Shown: positions 1 to 8,792, counted from the stretch's first letter. The stretch: DNA of 64,000 bases from Streptacidiphilus sp. P02-A3a (GCF_014084105.1 NZ_CP048289.1:2489922-2553921), one strand, 5' to 3'. The notes: generated by a model from the letters alone, not told the origin. Numbers and translations: made by a program.

Positions 1-376
1 TGTCGTTGTCGCTGGGCTGCGGCTCGCGGGCGAGCAGGTCGTGGGTCTGCACCAGCAGCCCCGGGGTGCAGAAGCCGCACTGGACCGCCCCGGCGTCGAT
101 GAACGCCTGCTGCACCGGGTCGAGCCCGGTCTCGGCGTCCGCCAGGCCCTCGACCGTGCGGACCTCGCGGCCCTGCACCTGGCCCGCCGCCACCAGGCAG
201 CCGCAGACCGGCGAGCCGTCCAGGTAGACCGTGCAGGAGCCGCACTCGCCCTGCTCGCAGGCGTTCTTGGAGCCGGGCAGGCCGAGGCGTTCGCGCAGCA
301 TGAACAGCAGGCTCTCGCCCTCCCACACGTCGTCCGCTTCGACCTCACGGCCGTTGGCGTTGAAGGTCACCCTCAT
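1..376 (-). CDS. 2Fe-2S subunit of a xanthine dehydrogenase-type molybdenum hydroxylase (3' end outside window)
   Basis: Iron-sulfur subunit that passes electrons from the molybdenum site to FAD, probably in cytosolic purine (hypoxanthine/xanthine) oxidation. About 125 N-terminal residues are visible. Cys40, Cys45, Cys48 and Cys60 form the plant-type ferredoxin cluster, and Cys100 and Cys103 (QCGFC) open the second, helical 2Fe-2S cluster. ATG at 374-376 overlaps the stop of the FAD subunit by 4 bases, so the two are translationally coupled. The molybdopterin subunit should follow beyond the left edge. The family is certain. The substrate is inferred from the PucR regulator about 3 kb away; an aldehyde or CO dehydrogenase-like enzyme is the alternative. 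Confidence 0.9.
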   Translation of the reverse strand, partial: MRVTFNANGREVEADDVWEGESLLFMLRERLGLPGSKNACEQGECGSCTVYLDGSPVCGCLVAAGQVQGREVRTVEGLADAETGLDPVQQAFIDAGAVQCGFCTPGLLVQTHDLLAREPQPSDND

Positions 377-1278
377 GCTGCGCTCCTCAGCGACTGCGTG
401 TAATCGGTCCAGGTCCAGGTCAGGGTGCGGCGGGCCATCACCGCGAGCGCGTGGCGCCGGTACGAGGCGGTGCCGCGGACGTCGTCGATGGGCGACGCGG
501 AGGCCGCGACCAGCTCGCCGAAGCGCTGGACGGCCGCCGGGCCGATCAGCCCGCCGGTACGCCACAGGTCGCGCTCGGCCAGCTCACCGGCGAGGAAGTC
601 CTCGGCGGGGACGGCGCGGCGCGGGGTCGGCGCGGCGGAACCGATGCCGGTGCCGACGGTGCCGGTGCGGGGGTGCAGCGCGAAGCCGAACGCGCAGACC
701 GCGATGACCATGGCGTTGCGGGTGCCGATCTTCGAGAACTGCTGCGGTCCGTCCGCGACCGGGATCCGGACCGCGCGGATCAGCTCGTCCGGCTCCAGCG
801 AGTTGCGCTTGACCCCGACGTAGAAGTCGTCGATGGCGATCAGCCGGGTGCCGCGCACGGAGGCGGCCTCGACGAACACGTCCCGCCCGGCCGCCAGCAG
901 CGCGGGGTGGGCGTCACCGGCGGGGGAGGCCCCGCCGAGGTTGCCGCCCACGCTGCCCCGGTTGCGGATCTGCGGCGAGCCCACGGTGTTGCCCGCGAGC
1001 GCCAGACCGGGCAGTTGCACCGAGAGCTCCCGGGTGATCCTGGCGTACGGCACTGCCGCGCCGAGCCGGACCACCTCGCCCCGCTGTCCCTCGAAGGTGC
1101 CGGTCTCCCAGGTGGTCAGCTCGGTGATCCGGTTCAGGTCGAGCAGCGCGGCGGGCCGGTGGCGGTCGAAGTTGAGCTCGACCATCACGTCGGTGCCGCC
1201 GGAGATCGGCAGTGCGGACGGGTTCTCGGCCTTCGCCGCGAGTGCCTCGTCCCAGGTGGCGGGCCGCAGGAACTCCAT
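373..1278 (-). CDS. FAD-binding subunit of a xanthine dehydrogenase-type enzyme
   Basis: 301-residue FAD subunit of a molybdenum hydroxylase, carrying electrons from the 2Fe-2S subunit to NAD or oxygen. It starts MEFLRPATWDEAL and has the FAD loops SGGTDVMVELN near residue 40 and the signature TVGSPQIRNRGSVGGN. Its size fits the CoxM/CutM/XdhB family (about 290-300). ATG at 1278 is chosen because GAGGAG lies 8-9 bases upstream and the family homology begins there. It is the first visible gene of a leftward operon with the 2Fe-2S gene. A far larger open frame on this strand (to 5508) is only antisense of the M3 peptidase and PucR genes. Confidence 0.9.
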   Translation of the reverse strand: MEFLRPATWDEALAAKAENPSALPISGGTDVMVELNFDRHRPAALLDLNRITELTTWETGTFEGQRGEVVRLGAAVPYARITRELSVQLPGLALAGNTVGSPQIRNRGSVGGNLGGASPAGDAHPALLAAGRDVFVEAASVRGTRLIAIDDFYVGVKRNSLEPDELIRAVRIPVADGPQQFSKIGTRNAMVIAVCAFGFALHPRTGTVGTGIGSAAPTPRRAVPAEDFLAGELAERDLWRTGGLIGPAAVQRFGELVAASASPIDDVRGTASYRRHALAVMARRTLTWTWTDYTQSLRSAA

Positions 1279-1310
1279 GCGGTGACTCCTCTGTGTGATG
1301 TCTTGGTGGT

Positions 1311-1412
1311 GCTTGTCCACTGTCAGGCTCATGGGCCGTGCCCGCCGGGAACCTGCACTCGGGGCGCCGTTCGCGTCGGCGCGGTGCCCGGTGTGTGAGC
1401 CAGTAGACAAGC
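1311..1412. promoter_or_regulatory. Interrupted inverted repeat upstream of the xanthine dehydrogenase-like operon
   Basis: Within the 309-base gap between the FAD subunit and the M3 peptidase, 1311-1331 (GCTTGTCCACTG, then TCAG, then GCTCA) is matched in inverted orientation by 1396-1412 (TGAGCCAGTAGACAAGC). There is one mismatch and a 4-base insertion. It lies 33-134 bases upstream of the FAD-subunit start, where a regulator would bind. PucR is the nearest candidate, but this is inference. Nothing else was recognised in the gap. Confidence 0.35.
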
Positions 1413-1587
1413 GCGGGGGCACGGCGGGGCAGTCACTGATGCCATGAAGACCAGCCCCGGCCCGCCGCGCCCACGCTGTACGTTTCTCCAAGCCCCAACG
1501 GCCGACCGGGGGCCCGTCGGCGGTACCGTGGACCGGCGGGAAAAGCCTGGCAGCGCCACTGCCACCACTGGGCGTAGTGTCTTCCGG

Positions 1588-3621
1588 ATGACAACCGAGA
1601 CGACGGGGGACAACCCCTTCCTGCTCCCCAGCGGCCTGCCCTTCCAGCTGCCGCCGTTCGCGGAGATCCGCGAGGAGCACTACCTGCCCGCGTTCACGCT
1701 CGGCATGAGCGAGCAGCTGGCCGAGGTCGCCGCGATCGCCGCCGATCCGGAGCCCGCCACCTTCGAGAACACCGTGGCGGCGCTGGAGCGCTCCGGCGCC
1801 CTGCTGCGCCGGGTCTCGCTGGTCTTCTTCAACCAGTCCTCCTCGGACACCACCGACGGCGTCCAGGAGATCGACGCGGCGATCAGCCCCCGGCTGGCCG
1901 CGCACGACGACGCGATCCACCTCGACCCGGCGCTGTTCGCCCGGCTCGACGCGCTGCACACCCGGCGCGCCGAGCTCGGCCTGGACGCCGAGTCGCTGCG
2001 GGTGCTGGAGCGCTACCACGCCCAGTTCGTCCGGGCCGGGGCCCGGCTGGACGCGGCCGAGCAGACCCGGCTGCGGGAGCTCAACGCCGAGCTGGCCGCC
2101 GCGAGCACCACCTTCGAGCAGAACCTCTTCGCCGACACCCGGGCCGCCGCGCTGGTCGTGGAGTCCGCCGAGGAGCTGTCCGGACTCTCCGCGGACGCCC
2201 TCGCCGCCGCCGCCGAGAACGGCCGCGCCCGCGGCCACGACGGCGCGTACCTGATCAGCCTGAAGAACTTCTCCAACCAGACCGAGCTGGCCGCCCTGGA
2301 CGACCCCGAGGTCCGCCGTCGGCTGCTCGACGCCTCGCTGGCCCGCGGCATCGAGTCCAACGGCCCGCTGGCCGCGCGGATGGCGGTGCTGCGCGCCGAG
2401 CGCGCCGCGCTGCTCGGCTTCGCCAGCCACGCCGCCTACGAGGTCGCCGACCAGACGGCGGGCACCACCGAGGCGGTGGAGGCGATGCTCGGCGGCCTGG
2501 TCGCGCCCGCCGTCGCCAACGCCCGGCAGGAGGCCCGGGCCCTGGCCGAGAGCGCCGGGGTGGACCGGATCGAGGCCGCCGACTGGCAGTACTACTCGGA
2601 GAAGGTCCGCAAGGCCCGGTTCGACGTCGACGCCGCCGCCATGCGCCCCTACCTGGAGCTGGAGTCGGTGCTCCGGGACGGCGTCTTCCACGCCGCCGGA
2701 CTGGTCTACGGGCTGACCTTCACCGAGCGCCCCGACCTGGTCGGCTACCACCCCGACGCCCGGGTGTTCGAGGTCACCGACAGCGACGGCAGCCCGCTCG
2801 GCCTGTACCTCGGCGACTTCCACGCCCGCTCCTCCAAGCGCGGCGGGGCCTGGATGAACGAACTGGTCGGCCAGTCCCACCTGCTGGACCAGCGCCCGGT
2901 GGTGGTCAACAACCTCAACATCGCCAAGCCTCCGGCCGGTGAGCCCGCGCTGCTCACCTGGGACGAGGTCACCACCCTGTTCCACGAGTTCGGCCACGCG
3001 CTGCACGGCCTGCTCTCCGACGTCCGCTACCCGCTGGTGGCCGGGACCGGGGTGCCGCGCGACTTCGTCGAGTACCCCTCGCAGGTCAACGAGATGTGGT
3101 CGGAGTGGCCCGAGGTGCGGGACAACTTCGCCCGGCACCACGTCACCGGCGAGCCGATGCCGACCGAACTGGTCACCCGGATGAAGGACGCCGCGAACTT
3201 CGGCGAGGGCTTCCGCACCGTCGAGTACCTGGCCGCCGCGCTGCTCGACTGGGCCTGGCACACCCTGCCCGCCGGGGCCGACCCCGGCGACCCGTCGGCC
3301 TTCGAGGCGGCGGCGCTGCGGCGGTACGGCCTCGACCTGGACGCGGTTCCGCCGCGCTACCGCACCGGCTACTTCGCGCACGTCTTCGCGGGCGGCTACG
3401 CGGCCGGGTACTACGGCTACATCTGGTCCGAGGTGCTGGACGCCGACACCGTCGAGTGGTTCAAGGAGAACGGGCGGCCGATCCGCGAGAGCGGTGAGGT
3501 CTTCCGGCGCCAACTGCTCGCCCGGGGCGGTAGCGTCGACTCGATGGGCGCGTTCGCGGGCTTCCGCGGCCGGGCCCCGGAGATCGCCCCCCTGCTCGCG
3601 CGGCGCGGCCTGACCGGCTGA
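1588..3621 (+). CDS. M3 family zinc oligopeptidase (oligopeptidase A / dipeptidyl carboxypeptidase type)
   Basis: Cytosolic zinc metallopeptidase that degrades short peptides. It is 677 residues, normal for the M3 oligopeptidase A/Dcp branch, with no signal peptide. The catalytic site is HEFGH at residues 466-470, followed by ALHGLL. The downstream run EYPSQVNEMW, typical of the family, supplies the third zinc ligand region. The ATG at 1588 (MTTETTGDNPFLLP) is preferred over the upstream in-frame start at 1444 because family similarity starts with the NPFL segment. It stands alone, followed by a strong hairpin, between the xanthine dehydrogenase-like genes and pucR. Exact peptide specificity cannot be read. 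Confidence 0.93.
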   Translation: MTTETTGDNPFLLPSGLPFQLPPFAEIREEHYLPAFTLGMSEQLAEVAAIAADPEPATFENTVAALERSGALLRRVSLVFFNQSSSDTTDGVQEIDAAISPRLAAHDDAIHLDPALFARLDALHTRRAELGLDAESLRVLERYHAQFVRAGARLDAAEQTRLRELNAELAAASTTFEQNLFADTRAAALVVESAEELSGLSADALAAAAENGRARGHDGAYLISLKNFSNQTELAALDDPEVRRRLLDASLARGIESNGPLAARMAVLRAERAALLGFASHAAYEVADQTAGTTEAVEAMLGGLVAPAVANARQEARALAESAGVDRIEAADWQYYSEKVRKARFDVDAAAMRPYLELESVLRDGVFHAAGLVYGLTFTERPDLVGYHPDARVFEVTDSDGSPLGLYLGDFHARSSKRGGAWMNELVGQSHLLDQRPVVVNNLNIAKPPAGEPALLTWDEVTTLFHEFGHALHGLLSDVRYPLVAGTGVPRDFVEYPSQVNEMWSEWPEVRDNFARHHVTGEPMPTELVTRMKDAANFGEGFRTVEYLAAALLDWAWHTLPAGADPGDPSAFEAAALRRYGLDLDAVPPRYRTGYFAHVFAGGYAAGYYGYIWSEVLDADTVEWFKENGRPIRESGEVFRRQLLARGGSVDSMGAFAGFRGRAPEIAPLLARRGLTG

Positions 3622-3633
3622 CCGAAGGCGACC

Positions 3634-3663
3634 GCGCCCGCCGGGTTGCTTCCCGGCGGGCGC
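3634..3663 (+). terminator. Hairpin terminator after the M3 peptidase
   Basis: Perfect 12-bp GC-rich stem (GCGCCCGCCGGG with its complement) and a 6-base loop, 12 bases after the peptidase stop. There is no U tract, as is usual in high-GC actinomycetes. Confidence 0.7.
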
Positions 3664-3783
3664 AGTCGGGTAACGTGCGGCAACGCCCCCTGACAGCGTC
3701 CGGTGACGCGGGGCCCGTGCCGTGGAGCCCACGTGACGCTCCCGGCGCCGTACACCCCACCCTTGCCAGACGGAGGTAGCACC

Positions 3784-5358
3784 TTGCGGATCGGCGCGCT
3801 GCTCGCCCCACCGGCGCCCCGGCTGCGCCTGCTCGCGGGGCGCGAGGAGCTGGACCGGGTGGTCTCCGGAGTGATGACCACCGACCTGAGCGACCCCGGC
3901 CGCTACCTGCACGGCGGCGAGCTGGTGCTCACCGGGATGCTCTGGCGCACCGGCCCGGACGACTCCGAGCGCTTCGTCCGGGTGCTGGCCGCCGCCGGGG
4001 CGGTCGGCCTGGCCGCGGGCGAGGCCGAGGTCGGCCCGGTCCCGGAGGACCTGGTCGCGGCCTGCGAGCGGCACCGGATGCCGCTGTTCGCGGTCCCCGA
4101 CGACGTCGCCTTCGGCCAGGTCACCGAGTTCGTGGTGCGCCAGGTCTCGGCCGACCGCGCGGCCGACCTGTCCGCGCTGGTGGACCGGCACCGGGTGCTG
4201 ATGTCCACCTCCGGCGGCGCGGGCCTGGACGCCGTCCTGGAACTCCTCGGCGGCGACCTCGACCTGGACTGCTGGGTGCTCACCCCCAGCGGCCGGGTCA
4301 TCGCCGGACCACCTGATCGGCTCAACGACGCGGAACGCGACCAGCTGGCCCGCGCCCACCTGGACGCCCGCCGTCGGCGCGGCCCCTCGGGCCGGACCCG
4401 GATCGGCGGGCGGCCGTTCTCGCTGCTGCCGGTCGTCGCCGAGGCCACCCCGGGCACCAGCCCGCTCTCCGAGTGGCTGCTCGCGGTCGAGGGCGACGTC
4501 ACCGAGTGGACCCCCAAGCGCCAGCAACTCGCCGAGAACCTGGCCCGGCTGGCCGGGGCCGAACGCGGCCGCCGGGACGAGAGCCGCAGGCTCCGCAGCC
4601 GCCTCGCCGACGAGGTCTTCGCGCTGCTCCAGCGCGACGCCCCGCCGGAGGAGCTGCGCCGCGCGCTGGACGCCTCGCTGGCCATGGCCCGCGGCGGCGG
4701 GGGCTTCCCGGAGGCCTGGGTGGTGGCCTCGGCGGACAGCCTCGGCCTGCCCGACGGCGCGTTGCGGGCCGCCCTGGTCGAGGCGCTGACCGGAGAGGAC
4801 GACCGCACCCTGATCGGCGGCGGAGGCTCCGGCGCGATGCTGCTGCTGCCGCAGCCCGCCGACGGCGCCACCGTCGCCGAGCGGCTGCGCGACCTGCTCG
4901 GCCCGCTGGAGGCCGGGCTCGGCCCGGAGGGGCGGCTGACCCTCGGCGCCAGCGCCCCGGCCGCCTCGGCCGGGGGCCTGCGCGGCGCGCTGGAGGAGGC
5001 CCGGCACGCCCGCCGGATCGCCGCCTCCCGGGTCGGCCGGATCTGCGTCTCCGGACCGGAGGAACTGGCCTCGCACGTGCTGCTGCTGGCAGCCGTCCCG
5101 GACGAGGTCCGCCGGGCGTACCGCAGCCGACTGCTGGACCAGGTGGTCGGCTACGACCTGGAGCACCAGGCCGACCTGGTCCGCACGCTGGAGGCGTTCC
5201 TGCGCTACGACGGCTCCTGGACCCGCTGCGCCGCCGCGCTGCACGTGCACGTCAACACGCTGCGGTACCGGATCGGCCGGATCGAGGAGCTGACCGGGCG
5301 CGACCTCTCCCGGCTGGAGGACCGGGTGGACTTCTACCTGGCGCTGGAGCTCTCCTGA
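3784..5358 (+). CDS. PucR family transcriptional regulator
   Basis: 524-residue cytosolic regulator of the PucR family (purine catabolism regulators and relatives). The N-terminal PucR domain begins LRIGALLAPPAPRLRLLAG and contains DPGRYLHGGELVLT. A GGDEF-like middle follows. The C-terminal CdaR-type helix-turn-helix is at about residues 465-510 (LRYDGSWTRCAAALHVHVNTLRYRIGRI, quoted here in part). TTG at 3784 is chosen: GGAGG at 3772-3776 is well spaced, and the domain starts there; the frame is open back to 3703. Closeness to the xanthine dehydrogenase-like genes suggests purine-responsive control of that operon, which is inference since the M3 gene intervenes. Confidence 0.88.
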   Translation: MRIGALLAPPAPRLRLLAGREELDRVVSGVMTTDLSDPGRYLHGGELVLTGMLWRTGPDDSERFVRVLAAAGAVGLAAGEAEVGPVPEDLVAACERHRMPLFAVPDDVAFGQVTEFVVRQVSADRAADLSALVDRHRVLMSTSGGAGLDAVLELLGGDLDLDCWVLTPSGRVIAGPPDRLNDAERDQLARAHLDARRRRGPSGRTRIGGRPFSLLPVVAEATPGTSPLSEWLLAVEGDVTEWTPKRQQLAENLARLAGAERGRRDESRRLRSRLADEVFALLQRDAPPEELRRALDASLAMARGGGGFPEAWVVASADSLGLPDGALRAALVEALTGEDDRTLIGGGGSGAMLLLPQPADGATVAERLRDLLGPLEAGLGPEGRLTLGASAPAASAGGLRGALEEARHARRIAASRVGRICVSGPEELASHVLLLAAVPDEVRRAYRSRLLDQVVGYDLEHQADLVRTLEAFLRYDGSWTRCAAALHVHVNTLRYRIGRIEELTGRDLSRLEDRVDFYLALELS

Positions 5359-5380
5359 CGTCCCGGGACGCGCCGGGCGA

Positions 5381-5425
5381 CCCCGGTCGCCCCGGCAACC
5401 CCGGTAACCTCGGTAACCGCGGTCC
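5381..5425. repeat. Five 9-base tandem units upstream of the ROK kinase
   Basis: Five consecutive imperfect units of the form CCNCGGTNN (one has CGGC) lie between pucR and the ROK gene, so they fall in the presumed promoter or leader of the kinase gene. They may be a simple repeat or spaced regulator half-sites. Confidence 0.4.
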
Positions 5426-5461
5426 CCGGACCACTCGGACCAGAGCGGAGGACGGACGCAC

Positions 5462-6553
5462 GTGAGCGGCGCGTACATCCGGACAGGCAACAGGCGCGGC
5501 GCGGGCACCTATCCCCGGGGCGACGACGCTCCGCGGCCGGGCCTGCTGCGGCTGCCCACGGTGGGCATCGACATCGGCGGCACGAAGATCGCCGCCGGGG
5601 TGGTCGACGGCGAGGGCCGGATCCGGGAGCAGCTGCGCGCGGAGACCCCGGACCGCAGCAAGAGCCCCAGGGTGGTCGAGGACACCATCACCGAGCTGGT
5701 GCTGGACCTGGCCGACCGGCACGACGTGCACGCGGTCGGCATCGGCGCGGCCGGGTTCGTCGACGCCGACCGGGCCCGGGTGCTGTTCGCCCCGCACCTG
5801 TCCTGGCGCAACGAGCCGCTGCGGGACGCGCTCAGCGCCCGGCTGCGGCTGCCGGTGGTGGTCGAGAACGACGCCAACGCCGCCGCCTGGGCCGAGTGGC
5901 GCTTCGGCGCGGGAGCCGGGGTCTCGCAGCTGGTGATGGTGAACCTGGGCACCGGTATCGGCGGCGCGGTGATCCGCGACGGCCGGGTGGAGCGCGGGCG
6001 CTACGGCATGGCCGGGGAGTTCGGCCACATGACGGTGGTGCCCGGCGGCCACCGCTGCCCCTGCGGCAACCGGGGCTGCTGGGAGCAGTACTCCTCCGGG
6101 AACGCGCTGGTCCGCGAGGCGCGGGAGCTGGCCGCCGCCGAGTCGCCGGTGGCCCAGCCGCTGCTGGAGCGGGCGGGCGGGGAGGCCTCGGCGATCACCG
6201 GGCCGCTGGTGACCGAGGCGGCGCGGCAGGGCGACCCGGTCGCGGTCGAGCTGCTCCAGGAGATCGGCCAGTGGCTGGGCCTGGGCATCGCCAACCTGGC
6301 CGCCGCGCTGGACCCGGAGCGGTTCATCATCGGCGGCGGCGTCTCGGCGGCGGGGGAGCTGCTGCTGGGCCCGGCCCGGGAGGCCTACCGGCGGAACCTG
6401 ACCGGGCGCGGCTTCCGGCCCGAGGCGGAGATCGTCCCGGCCCGGCTCGGCAACGAGGCCGGCCTGGTCGGCGCAGCCGACCTGGCCCGCACCGTGGCCC
6501 GCCGGTTCCGCACCGTCAAGCGCAGCCGGGTGGAGCGCGGCCGGCACGGATGA
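5462..6553 (+). CDS. ROK family sugar kinase (probable glucokinase)
   Basis: 363-residue ROK-fold kinase, probably phosphorylating glucose to glucose 6-phosphate with ATP in the cytosol. It shows the phosphate-binding motif GIDIGGTKIAAG, the sugar-binding region VVENDANAAAWAEWRFG, GTGIGG, and the ROK zinc motif CPCGNRGCWEQ at about residues 200-210. There is no N-terminal DNA-binding domain, so it is an enzyme rather than a repressor. GTG at 5462 follows GGAGG at 5447-5451. The first 30 or so residues are not conserved in appearance, so a start nearer LPTVGIDIG is possible. It stands alone downstream of pucR. Specificity for glucose is inference. Confidence 0.85.
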   Translation: MSGAYIRTGNRRGAGTYPRGDDAPRPGLLRLPTVGIDIGGTKIAAGVVDGEGRIREQLRAETPDRSKSPRVVEDTITELVLDLADRHDVHAVGIGAAGFVDADRARVLFAPHLSWRNEPLRDALSARLRLPVVVENDANAAAWAEWRFGAGAGVSQLVMVNLGTGIGGAVIRDGRVERGRYGMAGEFGHMTVVPGGHRCPCGNRGCWEQYSSGNALVREARELAAAESPVAQPLLERAGGEASAITGPLVTEAARQGDPVAVELLQEIGQWLGLGIANLAAALDPERFIIGGGVSAAGELLLGPAREAYRRNLTGRGFRPEAEIVPARLGNEAGLVGAADLARTVARRFRTVKRSRVERGRHG

Positions 6554-6705
6554 CGTCCCGCCGGGCCGCGCCCGACCGCTCGTCGGCCCGGGCATCCTCG
6601 CCGGTCAGCCTGGTACCGGACGCACCAGGCTGGGCGCGCGAAAGCGGTCGGCGGCTGGTGCAGGATGGAGCAAACGGCAAGGCCTCTGTGGAAGGACAAC
6701 GCACC

Positions 6706-7344
6706 ATGCGGCTCACCAAACTCGGACACGCCTGCGTCAGGCTGGAGAAGGACGGCCGGACCCTGGTCCTCGACCCGGGCGCGTTCACCGAGCCCGAGGC
6801 CCTGGACGGCGCCGACGCCGTACTGATCACCCACGAGCACTTCGACCACTTCGTGGAGGACCGGCTGCGCCGCGCCGCCGAGGCCGACCCGGCGCTGCGG
6901 ATCTGGACCAACGGCGCGGTGGCGGACCAGCTCACCGGCCTCGGCGAGGGCCGGGTGCACCGGGTCGGCCACGGCGACGCCTTCACCGTCGAGGGCTTCG
7001 AGGTCGAGGTCCACGGCGAGTGGCACGCGCGGATCCACCCGGAGATCCCGCTGGTCGGCAACGTCGGGTTCCTGGTGGACGGCGAGGTGTTCCACCCGGG
7101 CGACGCGCTGACCGTCCCGGAGCGCGAGGTCGGCACGCTGCTGCTGCCGGTCCACGCGCCCTGGTCCAAGCTGGCCGAGGTGGTCGACTACGCCCGCGCC
7201 GTGGGCGCGGCACGGGCGCTGGCCCTGCACGACGTGATGCTCAGCGACATCGGCCTGGAGGGTGTCCAGCGCTTCGTCGGGATGCTCGCCGAGGACGTCG
7301 ACTACCGGCGGCTGACCTCGGGCGAGTCGGTCGAGCTGGGCTGA
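6706..7344 (+). CDS. Metallo-beta-lactamase fold hydrolase (UlaG/YjeP-like)
   Basis: 212-residue cytosolic metallohydrolase of the MBL fold. The dinuclear metal motif HEHFDH sits at residues 43-48, after MRLTKLGHACVRLE and VLDPGAF, typical of small UlaG-like (YtkL/UPF0173-type) proteins. A later FHPGDAL gives the further metal ligand. Substrate unknown. The ATG at 6706 follows GAAGGA about 11 bases upstream. The 3' end overlaps the convergent PAP2 gene by 43 bases. Confidence 0.87.
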   Translation: MRLTKLGHACVRLEKDGRTLVLDPGAFTEPEALDGADAVLITHEHFDHFVEDRLRRAAEADPALRIWTNGAVADQLTGLGEGRVHRVGHGDAFTVEGFEVEVHGEWHARIHPEIPLVGNVGFLVDGEVFHPGDALTVPEREVGTLLLPVHAPWSKLAEVVDYARAVGAARALALHDVMLSDIGLEGVQRFVGMLAEDVDYRRLTSGESVELG

Positions 7345-7967
7345 GCCCCGGCCGGGGCGGCGGTCAGGAACGGGCGCAGGAAGCCCGACTCCAGCCGGAC
7401 CACCAGCGGCGGGCCCCAGCGCCGCGCCGCGAGCACCACCGGTACCGCGACCGCCGCGCCGAGCACGAAGCCGACCAGGACGTCGTGCGGGTAGTGCGCG
7501 CCGACCCAGATCCGGGCGAAGCCCATCACCAGCGCGGCCAGCGTGGCGATCGCGCCGAGCCTGCGGTCCAGCAGCCACAGCGCGGCGGCCAAGGCGGCGG
7601 CGATCGCCGAGTGGTTGCTCGGGAAGGACCAGTCGCCGACGCCCGGGCAGGGCTGGATGGTCGCCGGGGCGGTGATCACCTGGCAGGGCCTGACCTCGTC
7701 GAAGACGCTCTTGACGATGTCGTTGGCGACGTAGGCGGCCACCACCGCCACCGGTACCGACAGCGCCGCCGCCATCGCGGCGGGGCTGCGGCCGTCACGG
7801 GCCCGCCACCAGCCGGCGATCATCAGCAGCGCGAACAGGCCGAGGCCGAAGGTCGCGTAGAACGAGATCAGGTCGTCGAACCAGTGCGGGGCGTCCGCCG
7901 CCCGGGTGATGAACCAGTGGTACAGGCCCCCGTCGATCGAGGAGCCGTTCAGGGCCAGATGGGTCAC
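7302..7967 (-). CDS. PAP2 family membrane phosphatase
   Basis: 221-residue integral membrane lipid phosphatase (undecaprenyl-diphosphate or phosphatidic acid phosphatase type). The three PAP2 motifs are present: KX6RP at residues 86-94, PSNH at 116-119 with catalytic His119, and RX5HX3D at 152-162 with His158 and Asp162. Several hydrophobic segments surround them. GTG at 7967 follows GGAG. It lies 6 bases after dedA on the same strand, so the two form an operon; both families are linked to polyprenyl or phospholipid turnover. The 3' end runs 43 bases into the convergent MBL gene. Confidence 0.9.
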   Translation of the reverse strand: MTHLALNGSSIDGGLYHWFITRAADAPHWFDDLISFYATFGLGLFALLMIAGWWRARDGRSPAAMAAALSVPVAVVAAYVANDIVKSVFDEVRPCQVITAPATIQPCPGVGDWSFPSNHSAIAAALAAALWLLDRRLGAIATLAALVMGFARIWVGAHYPHDVLVGFVLGAAVAVPVVLAARRWGPPLVVRLESGFLRPFLTAAPAGAQPSSTDSPEVSRR

Positions 7968-7973
7968 GTGCCT

Positions 7974-8633
7974 CTACTCCGGGTTCTTCGCGGGCCGGGG
8001 GGCCTTCGCGGGCCTGCGGCTGCGCAGGATCTCCAGCGCGATGGGGATCACCGACACCAGCACGATCAGGCCGATGATCGGCAGCAGGTAGGTGTCGATG
8101 TTGGGGATGCTGTTGCCGAGGCCGTACCCGGCGAGGGTGACGCCGACCGACCAGACCAGGCCGCCGACGACCTGCCAGAGGGTGAAGGTCCGCAGCGGCA
8201 CGTTGAGCGCGCCCGCCATCGGGTTCAGCACGGTGCGCACCACCGGGATGAACCGGCCCAGCACGATCGCCTTGGCGTGGCCGTACTCGGCCAGGATCTC
8301 CTCGGCGCGGGCGGCGCCGGCCACGATGTGCTTGTTCCGGCTGCGGGCCAGCAGCGCCTTGCCGCCCTTGCGGCCGATCAGGTAGCCGACCTGGGCGCCC
8401 AGCAGCGCCCCGGCCACGGCGCAGAGCAGCACCGACCACAGGTTCAGGTGGTCCTTGTCGGTGGTGCACAGCAGACCGGCGGTGAACAGCAGCGAGTCGC
8501 CCGGCAGGAAGAAGCCGACCAGCAGTCCGGTCTCGGCGAAGAGGATGACGAGGATGCCGAGCGCGCCGAAGGCGGCCAGCATCGAGTCGGCGCTCAGTGG
8601 GTTCAGCGCCAGCTGCGTCAGGTCCGGGGCCAT
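7974..8633 (-). CDS. DedA family membrane protein
   Basis: 219-residue DedA/VTT-domain membrane protein; the family includes lipid scramblases/flippases such as undecaprenyl-phosphate translocases. Key motifs: FLPGDSLLF after ETGLLVGF, GAQVGYLIGRKGG, and GRFIPVVRTVLNPMAG, the conserved re-entrant segment. ATG at 8633 is chosen (AGGAG 9 bases upstream) rather than the longer frame from 8681. It is the first gene of the leftward dedA-PAP2 operon. The operon shares its promoter region with a divergent blaI-type gene and a BlaI-like operator at 8698-8711, so repression by that protein is plausible. Confidence 0.9.
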   Translation of the reverse strand: MAPDLTQLALNPLSADSMLAAFGALGILVILFAETGLLVGFFLPGDSLLFTAGLLCTTDKDHLNLWSVLLCAVAGALLGAQVGYLIGRKGGKALLARSRNKHIVAGAARAEEILAEYGHAKAIVLGRFIPVVRTVLNPMAGALNVPLRTFTLWQVVGGLVWSVGVTLAGYGLGNSIPNIDTYLLPIIGLIVLVSVIPIALEILRSRRPAKAPRPAKNPE

Positions 8634-8697
8634 GGATGTCACACTCCTGCGGTGGTGGACACTGGTTCGAGTCCGAGCCATGGCCCGGCTTTATCGT

Positions 8698-8711
8698 CTA
8701 CATACATGTAG
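8698..8711. promoter_or_regulatory. BlaI/MecI-type operator between dedA and blaI-like genes
   Basis: Perfect dyad CTACAT-AC-ATGTAG, with flanking bases extending it to GTCTACAT...ATGTAGTC (one mismatch). This closely resembles the TACTACA/TGTAGTA operators known for BlaI and MecI repressors. It sits 65 bases upstream of dedA and 82 upstream of the blaI-like start. Confidence 0.65.
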
Positions 8712-8792
8712 TCGGTCTGTGTCACTCTAGTGGATGGAAACGGCTGCCCCTCGACCACGGGTGGTCCGGGAGCCGGGAGGGGGAGTCCCTTG

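Noticed and set aside
373..5508. A 1,711-codon open frame on the minus strand
   Set aside because: Only its last 300 codons are a real gene (FAD subunit). The rest is antisense of the M3 peptidase and PucR genes and has the Gly/Arg/Val-rich composition of a high-GC shadow frame.
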